Shown: positions 17,781-26,145 of the stretch, in pieces
Numbering within the stretch: position 1 is the stretch's first letter
Layout: the number at the start of each line of letters is the position of its first letter
Origin: Paenibacillus mucilaginosus 3016
GTDB taxonomy: Bacteria > Bacillota > Bacilli > Paenibacillales > NBRC-103111
Length of the DNA stretch: 64,000 nucleotides
Direction: 5' to 3'
Assembly (NCBI RefSeq): GCF_000250655.1
Contig: NC_016935.1
Location: 8,459,501 to 8,523,500, forward strand
Program-made: the position numbers and the translations under genes
Notes under the pieces: model-generated
The model's database searches: none
The model's input: the letters and a program-made list of their open reading frames with translations, nothing else
Told to the model about the DNA's origin: nothing

Positions 17781-17847
17781 CACAAGATAAACGGCTTCGC
17801 CGTCCTTAGAATCGAGCCCTGGTGAGATATAAATTCTTAGATTTGGA
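17781..17847. repeat. Interspersed repeat, short copy
   Basis: Second copy of the element at 6535..6641: CAAGAT-A-AACGGCTTCGCC, then directly GAATCGAGC and an AT-rich tail. Non-coding, with the same ACGGC-TTC-GCCGT hairpin. Confidence 0.6.
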
Positions 17848-17878
17848 CCCATGTTCCATGGAGCGGAGGGCATGAATA

Positions 17879-18097
17879 ATGAGTATGAACCATCTCAACG
17901 CATGGATGAAATCGCTCAGCCATAACTACGTGCTGATTGCGGTGGCAGCCGTGCTTTTCTTCGGGGCCAAGTCGCTGGCCGGTTATATCACCTACCGTCG
18001 GATCCGGCGGGATCTGAACGAAATCAAATCCCTTGTCAAGGAACGCAGCGCATCCGGCTCCGACGCCGGATCAAGATCTAACATCACACGTCCATAA
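17879..18097 (+). CDS. Small membrane protein, 72 aa
   Basis: ATG at 17879 after GGAGCGGAGGG. One membrane segment (about 17-36, VLIAVAAVLFFGAKSLAGY) followed by a basic helix (YRRIRRDLNEIKSLVKER) and a polar tail. Unknown function. The 277 bases after it up to the IS element hold no gene; they include an 11-base tandem pair (TGTTCCATGCC twice, near 18230). Confidence 0.6.
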   Translation: MSMNHLNAWMKSLSHNYVLIAVAAVLFFGAKSLAGYITYRRIRRDLNEIKSLVKERSASGSDAGSRSNITRP

Positions 18098-18356
18098 CCG
18101 TGCAGCATGATACCAGGCTGTCATCTCAAGCTCATCCGGTGCTTCCCACAGCTTCTGTCCGGCATGTTCTACTATCGCGCTCTTCTACCTTAAGCTCATC
18201 TGTCCGGCTCCGGCACGTGTTCGGTCTGTTCCATGCCTGTTCCATGCCTTTGCTTCTATTGTATGACATTCCTGAAGGGGAAGCCACTGCCTCCCGCCCT
18301 CACGAATGCTGACGAACGGATTTCCAAGACGGGAATCACAGATCGCCGCATAAAAA

Positions 18357-18364
18357 AAAAGAGC
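18357..18364 (-). terminator. Distal arm of a terminator split by the IS element
   Basis: Plus-strand A9-GAGC here pairs with GCTCTTTT at 20065..20072. Without the insertion these arms would be about 20 bases apart, enclosing a nested CTGC-TTCG-GCAG mini-hairpin, and on the minus strand would end in nine T: a good terminator for the gene ending at 20114. Confidence 0.6.
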
Positions 18365-18417
18365 GCCCCCACCCTGAACAGCCCCCCGTCAAGTAGACAG
18401 TACAAAAAATAAAAATC

Positions 18418-19332
18418 TTAAGCGGCCTTGGTCCTGTATTCCATTGGACTGAGGCCGTTTAGTTTTGCTTGTAATCGTTCGTTATTGTAAAAATCGATGT
18501 AAGCCAGAATGTCTCTCTCAAGCTCCTCAAAGGTTTGGTAAGTGTGTAGATAATACTTCTCGCATTTTAAGGTCCCCCAGAAGGATTCCATCGGCCCGTT
18601 ATCGATACACCGCCCAACCCGGGACATACTTTGAGTCAGTTCGTTATCGTCCAAAAGCTTTTTGAAGTCAAGTGAAGTGTATTGAAATCCTCTGTCACTA
18701 TGAAGCATTGGTTTGCTTCCTGGAGCTGCTTGCAAGGCTTGCTTCAACGTCTCGAAAACAAGTGGGTTGTTGTTGGAATGCCCCACTACTCTGGAGACGA
18801 TGGATTTATCATGAAGATCGAGAATCGCGCTTAAATACGCTTTCTGACCGTTGCCGTATTTAAATTCTGTTACATCCGTTACCCATTTCTCATTGGGTTC
18901 AGCTGCTTGGAAATTACGATTCAGCACATTCTCGGCCACGTGCTGGGGAGTAGAATGAGGGTATTTCTTTCTCTTCCTGCGGATGACCGACTGGATTCCC
19001 TTGACTTTCATCAGCCGGTACACGCGTTTATGGTTAATCGTCTGTCCGGTTTCCTTGCGCATGTGGAGTGTTAATTGGCGGTACCCAAAGGTTTTCTCTA
19101 CTTTTTCATATATGGACATCATCATCTTTGTCAGCCGCTCATTCTCCTGCTCACGAGAGCTGGGTTTGCGGTTTAACCATTTGTAATAGCTTGAGCGTGC
19201 AACTCCTGCGACTTCACACAGAAGTTGAATGCTGATCGACTCCTCTTCCTGAAGCGCTTGGATGGCAAGGTAGACGTTCTCTTGGCGATATTGGCTTAGC
19301 TTCGCCTCCTTTGGATTTCCCGTAACTTTTTT
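18418..19332 (-). CDS. IS3-family transposase OrfB (DDE integrase)
   Basis: About 305 codons counted from the slip site; the frame is open back to 19491. Contains a short HTH_21-like region (GVARSSYYKWLNRKP) and an rve integrase core with the DDE triad: D in WVTDVTEFKYG, D in MLHSDRGFQYTS, E in ESFWGTLKCEKYY. There is no good independent start, so it is most likely made only as an OrfAB fusion by -1 frameshifting. It catalyses excision and joining of the element. Confidence 0.92.
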   Translation of the reverse strand, partial: KKVTGNPKEAKLSQYRQENVYLAIQALQEEESISIQLLCEVAGVARSSYYKWLNRKPSSREQENERLTKMMMSIYEKVEKTFGYRQLTLHMRKETGQTINHKRVYRLMKVKGIQSVIRRKRKKYPHSTPQHVAENVLNRNFQAAEPNEKWVTDVTEFKYGNGQKAYLSAILDLHDKSIVSRVVGHSNNNPLVFETLKQALQAAPGSKPMLHSDRGFQYTSLDFKKLLDDNELTQSMSRVGRCIDNGPMESFWGTLKCEKYYLHTYQTFEELERDILAYIDFYNNERLQAKLNGLSPMEYRTKAA

Positions 19333-19973
19333 AGAAATGCATTCTCCGCCCGAAGCCTCTCCATTTCGTATTCCATCTTCTTCATCTCGAGCTTCTGGCG
19401 ATCTGCCTCCGTCATCTCTTCCGGCGCCTTCTTTCGCCCCCGGCCATCCTTTAAAGCATCCGCACCGCCGGCTTCGAATTTCTTCACCCATTGATATACT
19501 TGCTGGTAGGAGACCTGAAACTGGCCAGCTGTCTTATGATAGTCATGCTGATGTGCCAGGCAATAGTGGACGATATCGATCCTCTCATCCCACGTAGTAG
19601 AGCGACCCTTTGTCATAGCTTGTGCTTCCCCTTTGTAGGCTTTTAAGCTGCTATGACCATTATACTTCTTAATCCAGTTAGAAAGCTGCGTTGTACTTGA
19701 GATCCTGTATTTGTCGATGATCCGGTATTTTGACAATCCACCCTCTACATAATCTTTCACCGCTTGAAGCTTCAGCTCAGCGCTGTAACTTCGATTGCGA
19801 GTACTTCTTTCCAGTCCTTCATACCCATATAGCTTATAACGACGCTGCCATTTCATTAAAGTTGTTTTATTCATACCGTATCTTTTGGTTGCAGCGATAA
19901 AACCAATTTTTCCACTTGAAACTTCTTCAAGGATAGCAAGTTTCTCCGTAGCACAGTATTTTTCTTTAGACAT
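19296..19973 (-). CDS. IS3-family OrfA (DNA-binding helix-turn-helix protein)
   Basis: 225 residues with three HTH-like modules (AATKRYGMNKTTLMKW, IIDKYRISSTTQLSNW, TAGQFQVSYQQVYQWV) and a C-terminal leucine-zipper-like helix (KKMEYEMERLRAENAFLKK). It recognises the IS ends and pairs with OrfB. Longer than the usual 100-170 residues of OrfA, because of the repeated HTH unit. Confidence 0.9.
   Translation of the reverse strand: MSKEKYCATEKLAILEEVSSGKIGFIAATKRYGMNKTTLMKWQRRYKLYGYEGLERSTRNRSYSAELKLQAVKDYVEGGLSKYRIIDKYRISSTTQLSNWIKKYNGHSSLKAYKGEAQAMTKGRSTTWDERIDIVHYCLAHQHDYHKTAGQFQVSYQQVYQWVKKFEAGGADALKDGRGRKKAPEEMTEADRQKLEMKKMEYEMERLRAENAFLKKLREIQRRRS
19326..19332 (-). other. Programmed -1 frameshift site A-AAA-AAG
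   Basis: In orfA the codons CTA AAA AAG form the classic slippery heptamer; a -1 slip joins orfA to the orfB frame (TCT AAA AAA GTT). An AGGAGGCG stretch follows about 20 bases later. Confidence 0.85.
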
Positions 19974-20064
19974 GAAAAAGCTCCCCTTACAGTAACAGGT
20001 TTTTTATTATTTCACCTGTCTACCGTATGGGGAGCGTATCACCCTGCCGAAGCAGAATAGAGGT

Positions 20065-20072
20065 GCTCTTTT
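20065..20072 (-). terminator. Proximal arm of the IS-split terminator
   Basis: GCTCTTTT on the plus strand, the partner of the A-rich arm at 18357..18364, 42 bases after the stop of the exported protein gene. The IS now separates the two arms by 1.7 kb. Confidence 0.6.
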
Positions 20073-20113
20073 GCAGTTCAAAAGCAGTTGCCCAAAACCC
20101 AAGCTGCGGCGGC

Positions 20114-21838
20114 CTACTGCTTCATCACCGAGATGAGGCGTTTGGCGTCGCCCAGCGGCGTAGGCACCAGCTCATAAATCTTCACGGTGATCGGGTACTC
20201 GAGCTGGTCGGAGTTCGTGCTCTCGAAATAGATCGACTGAATGCCGTTCGCGAGCCGGTTATCCCCGGTCAGCGGATACGTCTTCGACGTCAGGATCTTG
20301 CCCTCGAGGTTCTCGATCTGCATGTACAGCTTCGGCTGCGCCCCGTCGGCGATGACTTCGTCGGAGGTGCGGATATCGAGCTGCATCTTCAGCTTGTACG
20401 TATAGCTGAACGCCTTCGTGACGATGTTCTGCATCGCCATGTTGGAGATGCCCCACGAGTCGATCTTCATCTCGAACGGATAGAACTTCAGCAGCTCCGT
20501 GCTGAGCTCATCGCCCGTCACTTCCGTCTGCAGCTGGGCGATCGGCGTCCGGTACAGCTGCTGGCCCTGCTGCTCCAGCAGGCGCAGGGTGAAGCGGGTG
20601 CCTTCCTCGGACTTCGGCACGGCGAAGGTGTACGTGCCCACGGCCCCGAGGCCCGGCAGCACTTCCTTCACGGCCGAGGTCAGCTGCGTGCCGCTGAACG
20701 GCACACCGCTCCCGCTGACAAGCTCGGCGCCAAGCTGCGGCAGAGGCACCGGACTGGTGCTGCCGTTCGCAAACTTGATTTTGGCCACAGCGGTCTTGAA
20801 CTGCTGGCCCTCATTCTCGAACCACTGCAGGCTCTGCAGGGTCACGCCCAGCTGCGGGTTGACCGCCTGGCTGTGCGGGTCGACAGCGATCGTCTCACCG
20901 GCCTTGATGACCGGCAGACGGGCGTAATTCTGGCTCGCCTGCGGCTGGAAAGCCAGGCGGCCGGTCCAGTACGTCAGCGGAGCCGGCTGGCCCTGCTTCA
21001 GGAAGCTCTCCGGCGTCATGACGTACAGCGAGTCGAGCTGCGCCTCCGGCTCCAGCGTCACTGCGAAGGAGATGTACTTCGTCCCGCCCGGGTTGACTTC
21101 CGCCGGTGCGCCCTCGACCTTCGTGCCGAGCGTGCTGCGCGAGCCCGACCGGCCGCTGATTGTGAAGTCCGGCAGGGTTTCGGCGTACTCGCCCGGGTTG
21201 CGGACCGCCAGCTTCACGACGTACGTCGGCGACTGCCCGGTGAACTGCTTGTGCATGGACACCGGCGTGAACTCGAGCGGCGAATTCGTGCCCGGAATCG
21301 TGAACGCTTCGCCCCAGCCCTTGAGCAGAGCCGGATCTTCGATCACGGCGTCCTTGCCTCTCCAGAGGAGCGAGCCAACCGGTACGTCGGCCAATACCGT
21401 CTCCGCCTTCGGGTAGACGCTCCAGTCCACGTAGACACAGAGCAGGTCCGTGATGGACAGCGGAGCCTGGGACTCGATCTCGAGCAGGTAGCTCAGCTCC
21501 ACGAAGCCGTAAGCCGGAATGGTTTTGACATTGGCTGCCGAAGGCTGCAGCGTAAAGGTATTGCCGTCAGACCCTTTGGCCCGCATCTCATGATCCGGTA
21601 CCCGGACGTTGACAGCGGAGTTATTGTAGAGCTTCACGACGGCGCCGATGCGCCAGCCGGCTGCTGTTTTTTCCTGGAGCAGGCTCTTCACCTGCAGGCT
21701 CGCTGCGCCGTTCAGATCATACGAAGCCGACAGTCCGGCAGGTGCAGCGGCCGCGTCCGCCCATACGGGCGGAACGCTCAGCGTCAAGGTGGAGACGAGA
21801 AGCAGGCCGGCGGCCGCTTGTTTCCATGGCAGTTTCAT
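20114..21838 (-). CDS. Large exported protein of unknown function, 574 aa
   Basis: ATG at 21838 with GGGAGG seven bases upstream; the in-frame TTG at 21853 overlaps that site and is rejected. Signal peptide to about VWADA, then roughly 540 residues of beta-sandwich-like sequence, with repeated patterns of the type 'VVKLYNNSAVNVRVPDHEMRAK', 'VVKLAVRNPGEYAETLPDF', 'VAKIKFANGSTSPVPLPQL'. These suggest three or four tandem Ig-like domains, each starting with a conserved 'V-x-L-x-N' strand. No enzyme motif. It lies 143 bases downstream of the efflux pump; a weak hairpin lies between. Function unknown; surface or S-layer-associated role possible. Confidence 0.75.
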   Translation of the reverse strand: MKLPWKQAAAGLLLVSTLTLSVPPVWADAAAAPAGLSASYDLNGAASLQVKSLLQEKTAAGWRIGAVVKLYNNSAVNVRVPDHEMRAKGSDGNTFTLQPSAANVKTIPAYGFVELSYLLEIESQAPLSITDLLCVYVDWSVYPKAETVLADVPVGSLLWRGKDAVIEDPALLKGWGEAFTIPGTNSPLEFTPVSMHKQFTGQSPTYVVKLAVRNPGEYAETLPDFTISGRSGSRSTLGTKVEGAPAEVNPGGTKYISFAVTLEPEAQLDSLYVMTPESFLKQGQPAPLTYWTGRLAFQPQASQNYARLPVIKAGETIAVDPHSQAVNPQLGVTLQSLQWFENEGQQFKTAVAKIKFANGSTSPVPLPQLGAELVSGSGVPFSGTQLTSAVKEVLPGLGAVGTYTFAVPKSEEGTRFTLRLLEQQGQQLYRTPIAQLQTEVTGDELSTELLKFYPFEMKIDSWGISNMAMQNIVTKAFSYTYKLKMQLDIRTSDEVIADGAQPKLYMQIENLEGKILTSKTYPLTGDNRLANGIQSIYFESTNSDQLEYPITVKIYELVPTPLGDAKRLISVMKQ

Positions 21839-21913
21839 GATGATGCCTCCCAATATACGTATAGTGCTGGAATCAGATCAGACTGGAATAAGTGCAATAG
21901 ATGGTGAATCGAT

Positions 21914-21944
21914 AAAAAGGATACCCGGCATCCGCTCCGATGCC
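21914..21944 (-). terminator. Possible weak terminator
   Basis: On the minus strand GGCATC-GGAGCG-GATGCC, followed eight bases later by TTTTT. The gap between stem and T-run makes it doubtful. Confidence 0.35.
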
Positions 21945-21981
21945 ATGTCGACCGTGCGGACTGTATTTCCGCGCAAAGTCC

Positions 21982-23631
21982 TTACGCCTTCACAAGCTCC
22001 GGCGTTTCCCCGGTGCTTACGCCCTTCGGCGCCGCCTCTGTGGATGAACCTTCCGGCTTCGCCGCCCCTTCAGCGGGAACATCGGCCGGTTTCTTCTTCC
22101 CGGCCAGCAGGAAGACGAACGGAATGCACACGATCGCCGGGATGGCGGAGATGAAGAACGTGTCAGCGATTGAACGGGCCAGCGCCTCAAGCTGCATGAC
22201 GCCTCCGAGCACGGAAGCGGCAGCCCCCGAAGCGGTCGCCGTATCGACACCCCACTGGTAGACCATACCGGTCAGACCCGAGATCGTCTGGCTGGCCACG
22301 AAGGAATCCACGGAGACGCTCTCCGAGATGTGCTGGTAATGAATCGTCTGGCGGTTGCTCATGATCGCCGTCAGCAGCGCGATGCCCATGGACCCGGCCA
22401 CTTGGCGGCACACGTTCGACAGCGGCGAAGCGTTGCCGATCTGGCTCGTCGGGATCGCGTTCATGCCGGCTGTAGAGAGCGGCATCATGCAGAGGCCGAT
22501 GCCGATGGCACGGATCGTCAGCAGCACATTGAGCCAGTGATTCGGCGTATCCACCGTGAGATGGTGCAGCTCGAGTGTCGTCGCCCCGAGGATCGTCAGC
22601 CCCGTAATCCCGAGCGGCAGAATACCGAAGCGGTCGAACAGCCGGCCGGAGATCGGCATCATCAGCGCCATCGCGATCGACTGCGGCAGCAGCACGAGGC
22701 CGGTCTGCATCGGGCTCAGCGACTGGATGCTCTGGAGATACACCGGCGTCAGGAACGTACCGCCCATCATCCCCATCATGACAAGCGATGAGGCGATGAC
22801 GGAGATCGTGAACTTCATGTTGAGGAACAGCCGCAGATCCATCACCGGCTTCTCCACGTTCAGCTCGACCCAGATCAGCAGCAGCAGGCTGAACACCGCA
22901 ACGAACAGCAGCGAGATGATGTAGAGCGAAGTCCAGCCCTCGGACTGCCCTTTACTCAGGGCGAGCAGCAGGGAGCCGAAGAAGGTCATCGACAGCAGGG
23001 CCCCTGCCGTATCGAATTTCAGGCCCTTCACCGGCGGCGAATCCTTCAGCAGAATGCGTCCGAGAATGACAGCCAGGATGCCGATGGGAATATTGATGAA
23101 AAAAAGAACACGCCAGCTGTAATGCTGGATGAGATAGCCGCCGAGCGTCGGGCCGAGTGCGGGGGCCACCATCGCGGCAACCCCCCACAGGCCGAGCGCA
23201 GCACCCGTCTTTTCACGCGGGAAGGTCATGTAGATGATCGTCATCCCGACCGGCATGATGAAGCCGCCTGCGAAGCCCTGGATGATCCGGAAGAAGATCA
23301 GCGAGTTGTCGCTCCACGCCAGTCCGCAGAGCACCGAACCGATGGTAAAGCCGGCAACGGAGAATACGAAAATATTTTTTGCTCCGAACCGGGCTCCGAG
23401 AAAGCCGCTCATCGGAATAACCATCGCCGAAGCCAGCATGTAGCCCGTGATGACCCATTGGACCGTACTTACCGATGAACCGAAAACCGCGACGAACTTG
23501 TTCAAAGCCACGTTCATCAGAGAGGAGTTGAGTACGGAGACGAAGGTCCCCATGACAATAGCGATGAGTGCAAACCACATGCCGCTGGAAGCGGCGGGCT
23601 GCTCCGTGTTGCTTGCCGGAGTGTCGGACAT
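21982..23631 (-). CDS. DHA2-family EmrB-like efflux pump
   Basis: 549 residues, 14 membrane segments; proton-driven exporter that works with a membrane-fusion adaptor. Motifs: NSSLMNVALNKF in segment 1, GARFGAKNIF after segment 2, RIIQGFAGGFIMPVGMTI in segment 4, and GPTLGGYLIQHYSWRVLFFINIPIG, the antiporter motif. A Lys/Pro/Ala/Glu-rich cytoplasmic tail of about 45 residues ends the protein. GGAGG precedes the ATG by seven bases. Eleven bases separate it from the upstream adaptor gene, so it is the last pump gene of a tight operon. Confidence 0.92.
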   Translation of the reverse strand: MSDTPASNTEQPAASSGMWFALIAIVMGTFVSVLNSSLMNVALNKFVAVFGSSVSTVQWVITGYMLASAMVIPMSGFLGARFGAKNIFVFSVAGFTIGSVLCGLAWSDNSLIFFRIIQGFAGGFIMPVGMTIIYMTFPREKTGAALGLWGVAAMVAPALGPTLGGYLIQHYSWRVLFFINIPIGILAVILGRILLKDSPPVKGLKFDTAGALLSMTFFGSLLLALSKGQSEGWTSLYIISLLFVAVFSLLLLIWVELNVEKPVMDLRLFLNMKFTISVIASSLVMMGMMGGTFLTPVYLQSIQSLSPMQTGLVLLPQSIAMALMMPISGRLFDRFGILPLGITGLTILGATTLELHHLTVDTPNHWLNVLLTIRAIGIGLCMMPLSTAGMNAIPTSQIGNASPLSNVCRQVAGSMGIALLTAIMSNRQTIHYQHISESVSVDSFVASQTISGLTGMVYQWGVDTATASGAAASVLGGVMQLEALARSIADTFFISAIPAIVCIPFVFLLAGKKKPADVPAEGAAKPEGSSTEAAPKGVSTGETPELVKA

Positions 23632-23642
23632 GCGCGTACCTC

Positions 23643-24959
23643 CTACTCCGCCTTCAAGGCGGTACCCTCAGCAATCGCTGCGTCCGGGTTCACTACGATG
23701 GACTGTCCGGCCTTGAGCTCGCCGCTCTCCTGCACGTACACCCACTCGGCGTTCTTGTCTTCCGTCTTCACTTCCGCCAGCTTCGCCTTCCCGTTATCCG
23801 AGAGAACGACATAGCTCTTGCCATCGCGCTGCAGCACGGCCGACTTCGGCACCTCGAGCTTCTGCTCCGTGCTGCCCGCGGTCACGACTTCCGCAACCAT
23901 ACCGGCAAACAGTTTGCCTTCCTGGTTGTCGACCGTCACCTTCACCGGGAACGAGCTCGTATTCGGTGTCGCTACCGGGGAGACGAAGGTCACGGTGCCT
24001 TTGAACGGCTGGTCGCCGGCTGTCGGCACCTTCACCTGAACTTCCGTGCCCGTCTTGATCTTCGCAATCTGGTTGTCGGCCGTGCTGACTTCCACCTGCA
24101 CGCGGTCCATCTTCACGACGGAGAAGAGAGCCGCTCCCGCTTGGGCCATCTCTCCCGGCTGGATGCTGCGCTTCACAACGATTCCGTCCACCGGAGCGGT
24201 CACCGTCGCATTATTCAGCGAAGAGTTGGCGAGCTCCAGGGCCGCGGACAGCCGGTTCACTTCGGCCTCCGTCGCCTTGAGCGTATTGTCGGTCGCCCCG
24301 CTGCGGGCCAGCTCCAGCTTCGCCTGGGCCGCTTCCACCTGGGCGCCGGCCGCTTTGTGCGCAGCCTGGGTCTGCTCATAGGCGGTGCGGGCTTTTTCGT
24401 ATTCAAAGGTGCCCTTGTCAAGGTCTTCCTTGCTCACCGACGAGGAGCTGTCATACAGGTTGCGCAGCCGGTTGTACGAGCTGGTCGCCAGGTCCAGCCC
24501 GGCCTTGGCCTGCTGTACCGCCGCCCCTGCCTGCTCCTGCGCGGCCTTGGCTGCCGCAAGCGCACTCTCCAGTGCCGCGATCTCCTGCGGCCGGGCTCCC
24601 GCCTGCAGGTCCGCGAGCTTCGCCTGCGCGCCGGTCACACCCGACTGCGCCTGCCGCACCTGCTGCAGCAGGTCGTCGGTCTCGAGCTGGACGAGCACGT
24701 CGCCCTTATGCACGGCGGCGCCCTCCTCCACATTCACGGCAGCGACTTTGCCCGAACCCTTGGAGACCACCTTCACCTCCTGGTCGGGAATGATCTTCCC
24801 GCTGAGGCTCACCTGCGACCCCTGGGCCAGCTGCATCAATTGGTAGGAGGCTTTCGCTCCGGCGGCCGCATGCCCCGGATCCGTACTGCATCCCTGAAGC
24901 GCCCCTGCCAAGGCAAGGGACAGCAGCGCGGGAGCCCAAAGTTTATGATTACGATTCAT
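23643..24959 (-). CDS. Membrane-fusion adaptor lipoprotein (RND/HlyD type)
   Basis: 438 residues. Lipobox LQGC with Cys24, then the barrel-sandwich half (KVVSKGSGKVAAVNVEEGAAVHKGDVLVQLE), a long Ala/Gln-rich coiled-coil hairpin (about 110-235), the second half-lipoyl (NNATVTAPVDGIVVKRSIQPGEMA), and a beta-barrel (VEVSTADNQIAKIKTGTEVQVKV). It is the adaptor normally linking a pump to an outer channel; in a Gram-positive it sits on the outer membrane face. Its C-terminal domain (SAVLQRDGKSYVVL) is of the MacA/RND kind. Confidence 0.9.
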   Translation of the reverse strand: MNRNHKLWAPALLSLALAGALQGCSTDPGHAAAGAKASYQLMQLAQGSQVSLSGKIIPDQEVKVVSKGSGKVAAVNVEEGAAVHKGDVLVQLETDDLLQQVRQAQSGVTGAQAKLADLQAGARPQEIAALESALAAAKAAQEQAGAAVQQAKAGLDLATSSYNRLRNLYDSSSSVSKEDLDKGTFEYEKARTAYEQTQAAHKAAGAQVEAAQAKLELARSGATDNTLKATEAEVNRLSAALELANSSLNNATVTAPVDGIVVKRSIQPGEMAQAGAALFSVVKMDRVQVEVSTADNQIAKIKTGTEVQVKVPTAGDQPFKGTVTFVSPVATPNTSSFPVKVTVDNQEGKLFAGMVAEVVTAGSTEQKLEVPKSAVLQRDGKSYVVLSDNGKAKLAEVKTEDKNAEWVYVQESGELKAGQSIVVNPDAAIAEGTALKAE

Positions 24960-24998
24960 GGCCTATACTCCTCTACTTGTCTCTATCTCACGATGGGA

Positions 24999-25658
24999 TT
25001 AGTTGTCTTTGACGTTGATCTTGATCACCGTGCTCATGCCCGGCGCCAGATCCAGTCCCTGCTGGTCATCGACTGCGATTTTGATCGGAATGCGCTGGGT
25101 GACCTTCGTGAAGTTGCCGCTCGTGTTCGTCGAAGGCAGCAGTGCGAAGGTCGACGCCGTCGCCTTGCCCACCTCGGTCACGGTCCCCGTCAGCGTCACG
25201 CCCGGATACGTGTCGACCTTGATCTCTACCTTTTGGCCGTCATGCACGCGGTTGATGTAGGTCTCTTCAATGTTCGCCGAGATGTACAGCTTCGACTTGT
25301 CGACCACCATCGCCACCGTCTGGCCCGGGGAAGCGACTTCGCCCGTGTGGATGAGCGTCTTGATGACCGTGCCGGAGATCGGCGAACGCAGCGCGGCCTG
25401 GTCGAGCATCTGTACCGCCAGGTTGCTGCTGTCCTGCTGCGCAATAATCTGATCCGCCAGTACCTGGTCGCCTTCTTCGACGGACAGCGAGGTCACTTTG
25501 CCCGTAACGCGCGGCATCACTTTGTAAATATCCGCCGTCAGTCTCGCGTCCTCGGTCGACACATAATGCTGGCCGTTATACCAGAAGTAGCCGCCGATCC
25601 CGCCGCCGATGATAACCATCGCGGCCAGAATGGTGTATAAAACGCCTTTTCGTTTCAT
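24999..25658 (-). CDS. Short EmrA/HlyD-family adaptor
   Basis: 219 residues with one N-terminal membrane segment, then YVSTEDARLTADIYKVMPRVTGKVTSLSVEEGDQV, a typical EmrA start, followed directly by the second half (ALRSPISGTVIKTLIHTGEVASPGQ) and the barrel (YISANIEETYINRVHDGQKVEIKVD). The long helical hairpin of EmrA is missing, giving a compact form seen in Gram-positive bacteria. Its ATG overlaps the stop of the marR gene by four bases. Two different adaptors in one operon is unusual. Confidence 0.9.
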   Translation of the reverse strand: MKRKGVLYTILAAMVIIGGGIGGYFWYNGQHYVSTEDARLTADIYKVMPRVTGKVTSLSVEEGDQVLADQIIAQQDSSNLAVQMLDQAALRSPISGTVIKTLIHTGEVASPGQTVAMVVDKSKLYISANIEETYINRVHDGQKVEIKVDTYPGVTLTGTVTEVGKATASTFALLPSTNTSGNFTKVTQRIPIKIAVDDQQGLDLAPGMSTVIKINVKDN

Positions 25659-26095
25659 GCTTTCTTCTCCTCAACCTTCTTCTCCATTTGGTTCAAAATC
25701 AGATTGACCGACTCGGACACCATATCCAGCTCTTCCGGGGTCAGGCCGCTGAGCAGCTCCCCATAGGCGTGCTCCTCAAAGAGTTTATAGCGTTCCTTCG
25801 CCTCTTCCAGCCTCTTCGTCTTATGAATCCAGATCACCCGCCGGTCCTGCAAATCCCCCACGCGCTCCACCCAGCCGTCCCGCTCCAGCCGGTCGACAAT
25901 GCCCGATACCGTGCTGTAGGAGAGCTGTACGGCTTCCACAATCCCGCCGATCGTCTTCGGCTCTTGGTATACCTGAATCATGACAAGCATCTGCGGAAGC
26001 GTCAGGCCGATTTCCTTCAGCCTCTCGCTGCGGACGGCATGCATTCTTGCCGTGAGCTCCCGGATCATTCGAAAAAAACGCCCTTCGAGCTCCAT
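25655..26095 (-). CDS. MarR-family regulator (first, proximal to the pump genes)
   Basis: 146 residues with the winged-helix core: LTLPQMLVMIQVYQEPKTIGGIVEAVQLSYSTVSGIVDRLERDGWVER, then the DRR wing (DLQDRRVIWIH). Overlaps the adaptor gene by four bases (ATGA), indicating translational coupling. Probably represses its own operon until a pump substrate binds. Confidence 0.9.
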   Translation of the reverse strand: MELEGRFFRMIRELTARMHAVRSERLKEIGLTLPQMLVMIQVYQEPKTIGGIVEAVQLSYSTVSGIVDRLERDGWVERVGDLQDRRVIWIHKTKRLEEAKERYKLFEEHAYGELLSGLTPEELDMVSESVNLILNQMEKKVEEKKA

Positions 26096-26145
26096 CGTTC
26101 CACTCCTCCTTCTCCCTGCAGGTATGTAAAAACGGAACAGAGCGC

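Larger units (their letters stand above)
18375..20041 (-). mobile_element. IS3-family (IS150-group-like) insertion sequence, complete
   Basis: About 1667 bases. The ends are imperfect inverted repeats: TGAACAGCCCCCCGTCAAGT at left and, read from the right, TGATACGCTCCCCATACGGT, both followed by AGACAG. A 3-base CCC (or 4-base ACCC) flanks both sides as target duplication. It carries orfA and orfB in overlapping frames with a slippery A6G. Both frames are intact, so it may be active. It lies inside the terminator loop of the gene ending at 20114. Confidence 0.92.

Noticed and set aside
17255-17785. Longer alternative frame over the DNA glycosylase gene
   Set aside because: It starts with a plausible ATG but loses all family motifs and is Ser/Arg-rich noise.
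18418-19491. Independent start for IS orfB near 19491
   Set aside because: The part upstream of the slip site overlaps orfA and has no ribosome site; frameshift expression is the better reading.
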